Shown here: in pieces, positions 1 through 5,076 of the stretch
Layout of the letters: each line of letters starts with the position of its first letter
Numbering within the stretch: the first letter of the stretch is position 1
DNA from: an uncultured Burkholderiaceae bacterium
GTDB taxonomy: Bacteria > Pseudomonadota > Gammaproteobacteria > Burkholderiales > Burkholderiaceae
Assembly (NCBI GenBank): GCA_937862845.1
Contig: CALMCK010000041.1
Span: 1 to 5,076, forward strand
Direction of reading: 5' to 3'
Length of the DNA: 5,076 bases
The notes under the pieces: model-generated
Seen by the model: only the letters and a program-made list of their open reading frames with translations
Database searches by the model: none
Told to the model about the DNA's origin: nothing
Position numbers and translations under genes: made by a program

Positions 1-243
1 GTTGACAACAGCCTGTCGGCCGCCAATCAATACGCCAAGCAGGGCGACAAACAGACCATCGTCTATCGCAACGCCAAAGAAACCGAGCGCCTGTATGAAA
101 TCCGCTACCGCGCAGGCGGCTCAAGCTACAAGGATTGGCTCGACGCCAGTGAGACGCGCCGCCAAGCCGAGCTGTCCTATCTGGCCAATCGCTACAACCA
201 ACTCATCAATCAAGTCGATGTGCGATTGGCGCTGGGCGGCTAA
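1..243 (+). CDS. Outer-membrane efflux channel protein, TolC/OprM (NodT) type, C-terminal fragment
   Basis: Only the last 80 residues are in the window; the start lies to the left. The frame opens at base 1 and stops with TAA at 241-243. The segment LYEIRYRAGGSSYKDWLDAS followed by a Gln/Ala/Leu-rich helix and the ending VDVRLALGG match the last coiled-coil repeat of the outer-membrane factor family. That family typically shows RY.AG..SYLDVLDA..., a long helix and a terminal ALGGGW. These proteins form trimeric tunnels through the outer membrane and periplasm and work with an RND or MFS pump and a periplasmic adaptor. The pump genes would be expected upstream, outside the window. The lipobox and substrate cannot be judged from this fragment. 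Family assignment is from motif recognition; confidence in the exact subfamily is moderate. Confidence 0.85.
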   Translation, partial: VDNSLSAANQYAKQGDKQTIVYRNAKETERLYEIRYRAGGSSYKDWLDASETRRQAELSYLANRYNQLINQVDVRLALGG

Positions 244-267
244 AACCTTTGGCTTTTCAGACGAAAC

Positions 268-288
268 AAGTGGCGCGGCGCGCCACTT
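268..288 (+). terminator. GC-rich hairpin after the efflux gene, probable terminator
   Basis: A perfect 10-bp inverted repeat (AAGTGGCGCG at 268-277, CGCGCCACTT at 279-288) around a single G sits 25 bases after the efflux stop codon. As RNA it would fold as a stem of 8-9 bp with a 3-5 base loop. The downstream T run is only three bases, so it is a weak or Rho-assisted intrinsic terminator rather than a textbook one. Its position suggests it separates the efflux operon from topB. Confidence 0.55.
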
Positions 289-342
289 TAAGCCGAATTT
301 GAGCCAAAACCCCGCCCTATTGCACGAAATCGCGCGCAATGC

Positions 343-372
343 TTGCGCAAACCCCAGAATCCCGCGTATGAT
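343..372 (+). promoter_or_regulatory. Candidate sigma-70 promoter for topB
   Basis: TTGCGC (343-348) and TATGAT (367-372) are separated by 18 bases. The -10 box matches consensus in five of six positions and the -35 box in three of six. Transcription would begin near 379, giving a 5' leader of about 125 bases before topB. The -35 box forms the right half of the dyad GCGCAA-TGC-TTGCGC (334-348). The assignment rests on spacing and consensus only. Confidence 0.35.
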
Positions 373-502
373 GGCTCGAAAATTGCCTGCACATCTCTCG
401 CATTTGCGCCGCGATGCAAGGTCTTTTTTGCACACCTATATTTTTATGACGCCGCATGACCACAGCGTTTTCCAACTTTAAGCACAAAGACAGGCACACA
501 AC

Positions 503-3160
503 ATGAGCAAAACCCTCATCATCGCCGAGAAGCCATCGGTCTCAAACGACATCGCACGAGTCATCGGCGGCATGACCAAAAAAGATGATTTTCATGAAAA
601 TGACGAGTATGTCGTCGCAGCGGCCGTCGGCCATCTGCTCGAGCTCATCGTCCCAGAAGAACACGACATCAAACGTGGCAAGTGGAGTTTTAACCACCTG
701 CCGCACATCCCGCCGCACTTCGATTTGCGCCCCATCGCGCGCTCAGAAGCCAAGCTTAAAACCCTGATTAAACTCCTCAAACGCAAAGACATCACCGCCG
801 TCATCAACGCCTGTGACGCGGGGCGCGAGGGCGAGCTGATTTTCCGCTACATCATGCAATACACGAAAGCGAAGCAACCCTCGCAACGCCTGTGGCTGCA
901 AAGCATGACGCCGACCGCGATTCGCGATGGTTTGGCGCACTTGCGCACCGATGAGCAGATGTTGAATCTGGCCGACGCCGCGCGCTCGCGCTCCGAGGCC
1001 GACTGGTTGGTCGGGATTAACGGCACGCGCGCCATGACCGCTTTTAACTCGAAAGACGGCGGCTTCTTTTTAACCACCGTTGGCCGCGTGCAAACACCGA
1101 CACTGACCGTCGTGGTCGAACGTGAAGAAGCGATTCGTAAATTCGTCTCACGCGACTTCTGGGAAGTGCACGCAGAGTTTGTCTGTGCCCAAGGCATCTA
1201 TAAAGGCCGCTGGTTCGACCCCAAATTTAAAAAAGACGAAAACGACGCCGAACGCCGCGACTCACGCCTGTGGAGTAAAATCGCCGCCAGTACCGTCGTC
1301 ATGGCCTGTGAAGGTCAGAGCGGCAGCGTCACCGAAGAATCAAAACCAGCGACCCAGATGTCGCCCGCATTGTTTGACTTGACCAGTTTGCAGCGCGAAG
1401 CGAATGCGCGATTTGGATTCAGTGCGAAAAACACCCTCGGCCTCGCGCAAGCATTGTACGAAAAGCACAAAGTCCTGACCTATCCGCGTACCGATTCTAA
1501 AGCGCTGCCCGAGGACTACATCGGCACCGTCAAGCAAACCGTCGCCATGCTCAAAGAGCAAAACAACTACACACGGTTTGCCCAACAAATCGAGAAAAAC
1601 GGCTGGGTCAAACCGAACAAACGGATTTTTGACAACTCCAAAATCTCCGATCACTTCGCGATTATCCCAACCCTGCAAGCGCCGAAAACCCTGAGCGAGC
1701 CCGAACAAAAGTTATACGATTTGGTCGTTAAGCGCTTCATGGCCGTGTTTTTCCCCGCCGCCGAATACCTCGTCACCACGCGCATCACGCAGGTTTCCAG
1801 CCATCATTTTAAAACCGAAGGTCGCGTCATCGTTAACGCAGGTTGGCAAGCCATTTATGGGCGTGATGAGCAAAAAGAAGACAATGTCCTCGTTGCAGTG
1901 GACGCCGACGAAAAAGTCAAAACCGACAGCGTCGATCTCGTCGGTCTCGCCACCCGCCCGCCCGCGCGCTACTCTGAAGCCACGCTGCTTTCCGCCATGG
2001 AAGGTGCGGGCAAACTGCTCGATGATGAATTCAAAGAAGCCATGAAAGGCAAAGGCCTCGGCACACCTGCGACCCGCGCCTCGATTATTGAAGGCTTATT
2101 GTTCGAGAAATATCTCATCCGCGAAGGCCGTGAAATCATCCCGACCGCCAAAGCATTTCAACTGCTCACCCTGCTGCGCGGCCTCGGCGTCGAAGAACTC
2201 ACCTCCGCCGAACTCACAGGTGACTGGGAAAGCAAACTCGCGCAAATGGAGCGCGGCGAAATCAAACGCGATGCCTTCATGCGCGACGTGCACCAGATGA
2301 CGCAAATCATCGTCAAGCGCGCCAAAGAATTTGACGCCAAAACCATCCCTGGTGATTACAGCACATTGACCACACCCTGCCCAAATTGCGGCGGCGTCAT
2401 GCAAGAAAACTACCGCCGCTTCGCCTGCGAGAAATGCGAATTCTCCATGTCCAAAACGCCGGGCGGGCGTACTTTTGAAATACCAGAAGTCGAAGACCTT
2501 TTGACCAACCGAACCACCCCACTGCTGCAAGGCTTCCGCAGCAAAATGGGCCGACCATTCGCCGCCATTTTGCGCATTGTCGAGGACAAAGAATCCCCTG
2601 CAAACTATAAAATGGAATTTGATTTTGGCCAAAGCTCGGACGACGACGAAGTGCCTGATTTCTCCACCATGCAAAGCGTCGGCCCTTGCCCAAAATGCCA
2701 ATCGCGCGTTTTTGATGTCGGCACGCGCTACGCTTGCGAAAAAAGCTTCGGCGCAGACAAAACCTGCGATTTCCGTTCGGGTAAAGTGATTTTGCAACAA
2801 GAGATTGCCACTGAACAAATGGCCAAACTGCTCAACACCGGCCGCACCGACCTGTTCACCAGCTTCAAATCTGCGCGCACCGGCCGCATGTTTAAAGCCT
2901 ATCTCGTCAACACCGCAGGCAAAGTCGGCTTCGAGTTTGAAGCCAAAGCGCCCAAAGCAGACAAAGCCGCGGGTAAAACCACCAAAGCCAGCAAGGCCGC
3001 TGCAAGCGATGACAAACCCGCCAAAGCCGCAGCCAAGAAGCCCGCCGCTAAAAAACCCGCCGCCAAAAAAGCAGCGGTGAAAAAACCCGCTGCGAAAAAA
3101 GCGCCTGCAAAAGCTAAAGCTAAAGCGGCCGTGGTGAAAGACGACGATGTGCCGTTTTAA
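503..3160 (+). CDS. topB: DNA topoisomerase III (type IA), long form with Lys/Ala-rich tail and SSB-like C-terminus
   Basis: Type IA topoisomerase that cuts and passes single DNA strands, resolving recombination and late replication intermediates, usually with RecQ. The Toprim domain is at the N-terminus: Glu9 in LIIAEKPS and the acidic triad region D105-A-G-R-E-G-E111. The motif LTTVGRVQTPTL lies at 190-201. Catalytic Tyr327 sits in LTYPRTDS, with Arg329 beside it, matching Tyr328/Arg330 of E. coli TopIII. GKGLGTPATRA (516-526) is the other conserved core motif. The core ends near 615. Two zinc-ribbon plus topoisomerase C-terminal-repeat units follow: Cys626/629/642/645 with repeat 659-709, and Cys729/732/745/755 with repeat 767-812. 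A Lys/Ala/Pro tail (about 814-879) ends in DDDVPF. At 885 aa it is much longer than the 653-aa E. coli enzyme; the extra length is C-terminal. ATG at 503 has a modest AGG (492-494) eight bases upstream, and residues 2-9 already belong to the conserved Toprim strand, so this start is firm. Confidence 0.97.
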   Translation: MSKTLIIAEKPSVSNDIARVIGGMTKKDDFHENDEYVVAAAVGHLLELIVPEEHDIKRGKWSFNHLPHIPPHFDLRPIARSEAKLKTLIKLLKRKDITAVINACDAGREGELIFRYIMQYTKAKQPSQRLWLQSMTPTAIRDGLAHLRTDEQMLNLADAARSRSEADWLVGINGTRAMTAFNSKDGGFFLTTVGRVQTPTLTVVVEREEAIRKFVSRDFWEVHAEFVCAQGIYKGRWFDPKFKKDENDAERRDSRLWSKIAASTVVMACEGQSGSVTEESKPATQMSPALFDLTSLQREANARFGFSAKNTLGLAQALYEKHKVLTYPRTDSKALPEDYIGTVKQTVAMLKEQNNYTRFAQQIEKNGWVKPNKRIFDNSKISDHFAIIPTLQAPKTLSEPEQKLYDLVVKRFMAVFFPAAEYLVTTRITQVSSHHFKTEGRVIVNAGWQAIYGRDEQKEDNVLVAVDADEKVKTDSVDLVGLATRPPARYSEATLLSAMEGAGKLLDDEFKEAMKGKGLGTPATRASIIEGLLFEKYLIREGREIIPTAKAFQLLTLLRGLGVEELTSAELTGDWESKLAQMERGEIKRDAFMRDVHQMTQIIVKRAKEFDAKTIPGDYSTLTTPCPNCGGVMQENYRRFACEKCEFSMSKTPGGRTFEIPEVEDLLTNRTTPLLQGFRSKMGRPFAAILRIVEDKESPANYKMEFDFGQSSDDDEVPDFSTMQSVGPCPKCQSRVFDVGTRYACEKSFGADKTCDFRSGKVILQQEIATEQMAKLLNTGRTDLFTSFKSARTGRMFKAYLVNTAGKVGFEFEAKAPKADKAAGKTTKASKAAASDDKPAKAAAKKPAAKKPAAKKAAVKKPAAKKAPAKAKAKAAVVKDDDVPF
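2942..3139 (+). repeat. Low-complexity Lys/Ala/Pro tail of TopB with degenerate 15-bp repeats
   Basis: Codons 814-879 of topB encode an almost pure Lys/Ala/Pro stretch like histone H1 and the tails of bacterial H1-like proteins. Within it the five-residue unit KKPAA or a variant recurs, and at DNA level four A6 tracts begin exactly 15 bases apart (3050, 3065, 3080, 3095). A 6-bp unit AAAGCT then repeats 2.8 times (3110-3126). The tail is predicted to be disordered and basic, so it probably contacts DNA without sequence preference. The repeat could expand, contract or slip. Confidence 0.85.
3140..3157 (+). other. SSB-C-terminus-like peptide DDDVPF at the end of TopB
   Basis: The last six codons of topB before the stop encode Asp-Asp-Asp-Val-Pro-Phe with Phe as the terminal residue. 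The conserved acidic tip of bacterial SSB is DDDIPF in E. coli; its terminal Pro-Phe docks into pockets on RecQ, ExoI, PriA, RecO, the Pol III chi subunit and others. Here the same arrangement (acidic patch, aliphatic residue, Pro, terminal Phe) follows a long disordered linker, as it does in SSB. The match is seen directly; the function is inferred. Confidence 0.6.
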
Positions 3161-3175
3161 GCCCGTTGGCTGGTG

Positions 3176-3214
3176 ACATAAAAATACGGAGCCAATGGCT
3201 CCGTATTTTTATGT
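3176..3214. terminator. Bidirectional intrinsic terminator between topB and ychF
   Basis: A perfect 18-bp inverted repeat (3176-3193 and 3197-3214) surrounds the loop AAT. The core stem TACGGAGCC/GGCTCCGTA is flanked by A5 on the left and T5 on the right, so an RNA from either strand forms a GC-rich hairpin followed by U5. It lies 16 bases after the topB stop and 75 bases beyond the ychF stop on the other strand, where it can end transcription of both convergent genes. Confidence 0.93.
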
Positions 3215-3227
3215 GCGAGATAGAAGT

Positions 3228-3265
3228 TCGATACTGGCATGGGGGATGGCCGCCATCTGTATCGA
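3228..3265. repeat. Nested inverted repeats downstream of ychF
   Basis: A 7-bp outer pair (TCGATAC at 3228-3234, GTATCGA at 3259-3265) encloses a second dyad (GATGGC at 3245-3250, GCCATC at 3252-3257). Together they could form a hairpin with an asymmetric bulge (10 bases on one side, 1 on the other). There is no adjacent T run, so it is not itself an intrinsic terminator. It lies in the ychF 3' untranslated region, where it might protect the transcript end; the role is unknown. Confidence 0.4.
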
Positions 3266-3288
3266 GCACTCAGATGATTTCTGGGCGT

Positions 3289-4380
3289 TTAGACGTTGAA
3301 CAAGAAGTTCAGCACGTCGCCGTCTTTCACCACATATTCTTTACCCTCTGCGCGCATTTTGCCCGCTTCTTTCGCGCCTGCTTCGCCTTTAAACGCGATG
3401 AAATCGTCAAAGGCAATGGTTTGGGCGCGGATGAAGCCGCGCTCGAAGTCGCCGTGAATCACGCCCGCCGCTTGTGGTGCGGTGTCGCCGACGTGAATCG
3501 TCCATGCGCGAACTTCTTTGACACCTGCGGTGAAGTAAGTTTGCAGGCCGAGCAAACTGTAGCCTGAGCGAATCACACGGTTTAAGCCGGGCTCATCCAA
3601 ACCCATTTCTGATAAAAACATGCCTTTTTCATCGTCCTCTAAACCGCTGATTTCCGCTTCAATCGCGGCACAGACGGCGACGACGGGGGCGTTTTCTTTT
3701 TCGGCGTAGGCGCGCACGATGTCGAGGTGTGGGTTGTTCTCGAAGCCATTTTCGAGGACGTTGGCGACATACATGGTGGGTTTGGCGGTGATGAAGCAGT
3801 ATTGTTTGATGAGCGCGAGCTCTTCTGCGTCCAGACCTGCGCTGCGGATGGCTTTGGCTTCGTTCAATACTGGGATGATTTTTTCGAGCACCGCGACGAC
3901 TTTGACGGCGTCTTTGTCGCCTGAGCGGGCGAGTTTTTGATGGCGGTGCAGGCCTTTTTCGGCGGACTGCAAGTCGGCGAGCGCGAGCTCGGTGTTGATG
4001 ACTTCGATGTCGTCAATCGGTGAAATTTTACCCGCGACGTGAATCACGTTGTCATCGTCAAAGCAGCGCACGACGTGGGCGATGGCATCGGTTTCGCGGA
4101 TGTTGGCGAGAAATTTATTGCCCAATCCTTCACCTTCGGCGGCACCAGCGACCAGACCTGCGATGTCGACGAACTCGACAATCGCGGGCTGCATGCGTTG
4201 TGGGTTGACGATTTTGGCCAACTCGTCCATGCGCGCATCGGGCACTTCGACAATGCCGACATTCGGCTCGATGGTGCAAAATGGATAGTTTTCAGCGGCA
4301 ATGCCCGCTTTGGTCAGCGCGTTGAAAAGGGTTGATTTACCGACATTGGGTAGGCCGACGATGCCGCATTTTAAACTCAT
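3289..4380 (-). CDS. ychF: Redox-regulated ribosome-associated ATPase YchF (OLA1 family)
   Basis: Complete 363-residue protein, the usual length for the family. YchF/OLA1 is a cytoplasmic Obg-related P-loop NTPase that prefers ATP, binds ribosomes and in E. coli negatively affects the oxidative stress response. The Walker A motif GLPNVGKST is at 9-17, the DIAG G3 motif at 72-75, and the G4 position reads NVLE (207-210) instead of NKxD, the change that gives ATP preference. Cys35 in YPFCTIEPN matches the redox-sensitive cysteine of E. coli YchF, and His114 sits where the catalytic histidine has been reported. A coiled-coil insert spans roughly 130-200 and the C-terminal TGS domain about 278-361. 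The ATG at 4380 has an AGGA at 4388-4391, seven bases upstream, and MSLKCGIVGLPNVGKS is the standard family N-terminus. It converges on topB, and the gene upstream on the same strand is a GST rather than pth, the partner often found next to ychF. Confidence 0.97.
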   Translation of the reverse strand: MSLKCGIVGLPNVGKSTLFNALTKAGIAAENYPFCTIEPNVGIVEVPDARMDELAKIVNPQRMQPAIVEFVDIAGLVAGAAEGEGLGNKFLANIRETDAIAHVVRCFDDDNVIHVAGKISPIDDIEVINTELALADLQSAEKGLHRHQKLARSGDKDAVKVVAVLEKIIPVLNEAKAIRSAGLDAEELALIKQYCFITAKPTMYVANVLENGFENNPHLDIVRAYAEKENAPVVAVCAAIEAEISGLEDDEKGMFLSEMGLDEPGLNRVIRSGYSLLGLQTYFTAGVKEVRAWTIHVGDTAPQAAGVIHGDFERGFIRAQTIAFDDFIAFKGEAGAKEAGKMRAEGKEYVVKDGDVLNFLFNV

Positions 4381-4387
4381 GATGGTG

Positions 4388-4391
4388 TCCT
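4388..4391 (-). promoter_or_regulatory. Ribosome-binding site of ychF
   Basis: On the minus strand AGGA lies seven bases before the ATG of ychF, a good Shine-Dalgarno match and spacing that confirms the chosen start. The leader just upstream (about 4396-4411) is an alternating CA-rich stretch with little secondary structure. Confidence 0.75.
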
Positions 4392-4418
4392 GAAACGTGT
4401 GTGTTTGTGTGAAAAGCG

Positions 4419-4441
4419 AAAGCCGTTATTATAACGGCTTT
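4419..4441 (-). terminator. Hairpin between the GST gene and ychF, containing a TATAAT box
   Basis: A perfect 10-bp inverted repeat (4419-4428 and 4432-4441) with a 3-base loop lies 19 bases after the GST stop codon on the minus strand. In that direction the stem ends in TTT followed by CGCTTTTC, an interrupted U tract, so it could be a moderate intrinsic terminator for the GST transcript. The same sequence includes a perfect TATAAT on the minus strand (4428-4433), with a predicted start near 4421 and a leader of about 40 bases to ychF. No good -35 box is seen 16-18 bases upstream. Terminator, promoter or both are possible. Confidence 0.5.
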
Positions 4442-4460
4442 GTGCGTGTGGCTTTGATGT

Positions 4461-5076
4461 TTAAATACTATTTGCGGCCAATGCGGCTTGCGCCACGGCA
4501 TCCGTCGCGGGGTATGACCAGCCTTCGTTGGCGGCGTCGGCGACCCATTCGCGGATGTAGGGGTCGAACCAAACCGTGTGTAAATAGGCGGAGCACACGT
4601 CGTCGAGCTCAATGCCATAAGAATTGAAACGCATGACAACAGGTGCGAAAAACGCATCGGCGGCGCTCCATTTGCCAAACAACCATGGGCCGAGGTGGCC
4701 ATAAGTCGCGCGGCAGTCGCGCCAAATCGCACAGATGCGCTCGATGTCGGCGGCGCATGCGAGGCTGGGAGTGAGTTTGACGCGGACGTTGCAGTTCATC
4801 GGCATTTCGCTGCGCAGCGCGCCAAAGCCGCTGTGCATTTCGGCGCTGACAGCGCGTGCGTAGGCGCGCATGATGTGATCGACAGGCCAGACGCCGAGTG
4901 CGTATTCGTGTAAGTATTCGGTGATGGCGAGGGTGTCCCACAGCGCCACGTCTTCGTTGATGATGACGGGGACTTTGGCGGCGGGCGAGAACTGAAGCAG
5001 CACGGCGCGCGTGTCTGAGTTGCCCAGTGGCACGATGACCTCGTTGAACGGCATGCCGATGGATTTGAGCAGCCAC
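4461..5076 (-). CDS. Glutathione S-transferase family protein, missing its N-terminus at the window edge
   Basis: The last 204 residues are present; the reading frame continues past position 5076. The Met at 5054 is internal, because the residues before it (WLLKSIG) continue the standard thioredoxin-fold helix of GSTs, as in RAWLLLKALGLPF. The N-terminal fold shows AKVPVI with the cis-proline and an acidic-Thr pair in LWDTLAITEYLHE, which binds the glutamyl part of glutathione. The all-helical C-terminal domain begins near WPVDHIMRAYARAVSAEMHS and contains LRSEMPMN and GPWLFGKWSAADAFFAPVVMRF, the N-capping and hydrophobic core region. These features resemble the bacterial YfcF-like GST group. 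The catalytic Ser/Cys region lies outside the window, so activity cannot be judged. The substrate is unknown; detoxification of electrophiles or peroxides is the family's usual role. The stop TAA is at 4461-4463, 80 bases before ychF. Confidence 0.9.
   Translation of the reverse strand, partial: WLLKSIGMPFNEVIVPLGNSDTRAVLLQFSPAAKVPVIINEDVALWDTLAITEYLHEYALGVWPVDHIMRAYARAVSAEMHSGFGALRSEMPMNCNVRVKLTPSLACAADIERICAIWRDCRATYGHLGPWLFGKWSAADAFFAPVVMRFNSYGIELDDVCSAYLHTVWFDPYIREWVADAANEGWSYPATDAVAQAALAANSI

Larger units (their letters stand above)
244..502 (+). other. Gene-free leader between the efflux gene and topB
   Basis: This 259-base gap holds no credible gene: the frames open across it lack a ribosome-binding site and resemble no family. 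Its contents are a DUS-like decamer (256-265), the hairpin at 268-288, a 15-base dyad (334-348), a candidate sigma-70 promoter (343-372) and a T-rich stretch at 424-446 containing TATATT (437-442), which could be a second -10 box but lacks a convincing -35 partner. No tRNA or recognised riboswitch was seen. Confidence 0.7.

Noticed and set aside
427..442. TTGCAC plus TATATT as a second topB promoter
   Set aside because: The two hexamers are only four bases apart, and no other -35-like hexamer lies 16-18 bases upstream of TATATT, so it was noted only as a possible -10 box.
2..481. Open frame of 159 codons on the plus strand over the efflux end and the topB leader
   Set aside because: It is out of frame with the efflux gene, whose protein is clearly conserved, runs through the hairpin at 268-288, and resembles nothing known.
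2096..2818. Long open frame of 240 codons on the minus strand opposite topB
   Set aside because: It lies wholly antisense to conserved topB sequence, has no recognisable family features, and its composition follows from GC-biased codons of the opposite strand.
3050..3126. Short tandem repeats considered as a CRISPR or intergenic satellite
   Set aside because: The repeats are 15 bp and 6 bp, have no spacers, and are in-frame codons for a Lys/Ala tail inside topB.
3166..3567. Open frame of 133 codons on the plus strand beginning in the terminator region
   Set aside because: Most of it is antisense to the conserved TGS domain of ychF, it starts inside the convergent gap and crosses the terminator hairpin, and no ribosome-binding site is visible.
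4039..4335. Open frames of about 60-100 codons on the plus strand opposite the N-terminal half of ychF
   Set aside because: They are antisense shadows of the conserved P-loop region and have no family resemblance.
4461..5054. GST gene starting at the ATG at 5054 (197 aa)
   Set aside because: The frame stays open to the window edge and the residues before this Met belong to the conserved first helix, so the true start is outside the window.

Overview
The window looks like ordinary chromosome from a betaproteobacterium. The topoisomerase III and YchF sequences read like those of Burkholderiales/Neisseriales, and the base composition is moderately GC-rich with strongly host-like codon use. The species cannot be named from this sequence. 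No RNA genes, insertion sequences, CRISPR arrays or phage genes were seen.

Layout: (1) positions 1-243 hold the 3' end of an outer-membrane efflux channel gene (TolC/OprM type, + strand), followed by a GC-rich hairpin. (2) Positions 244-502 are a gene-free leader with a candidate promoter and an operator-like dyad, leading into (3) topB, DNA topoisomerase III (503-3160, + strand, 885 aa), which fills half of the window. (4) A perfect 18-bp inverted repeat at 3176-3214 is a bidirectional terminator between topB and the convergent gene (5) ychF (3289-4380, - strand), a complete translation-associated P-loop ATPase. (6) A short gap at 4381-4460 carries a hairpin containing a TATAAT box. Upstream of it on the - strand lies (7) the C-terminal 204 residues of a glutathione S-transferase family gene that runs off the right edge.

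The genes do not form one pathway. The efflux gene is the end of another operon, topB appears to be transcribed alone, and GST and ychF are codirectional but separated by a terminator/promoter-like element.

The most interesting observation is at the C-terminus of TopB. After two zinc-ribbon/C-terminal-repeat units comes a Lys/Ala-rich histone-H1-like tail. The protein then ends in Asp-Asp-Asp-Val-Pro-Phe, almost identical to the acidic tip (DDDIPF) with which bacterial SSB recruits its partner proteins. This suggests a topoisomerase that carries its own SSB-like recruitment peptide on a disordered, DNA-binding linker.
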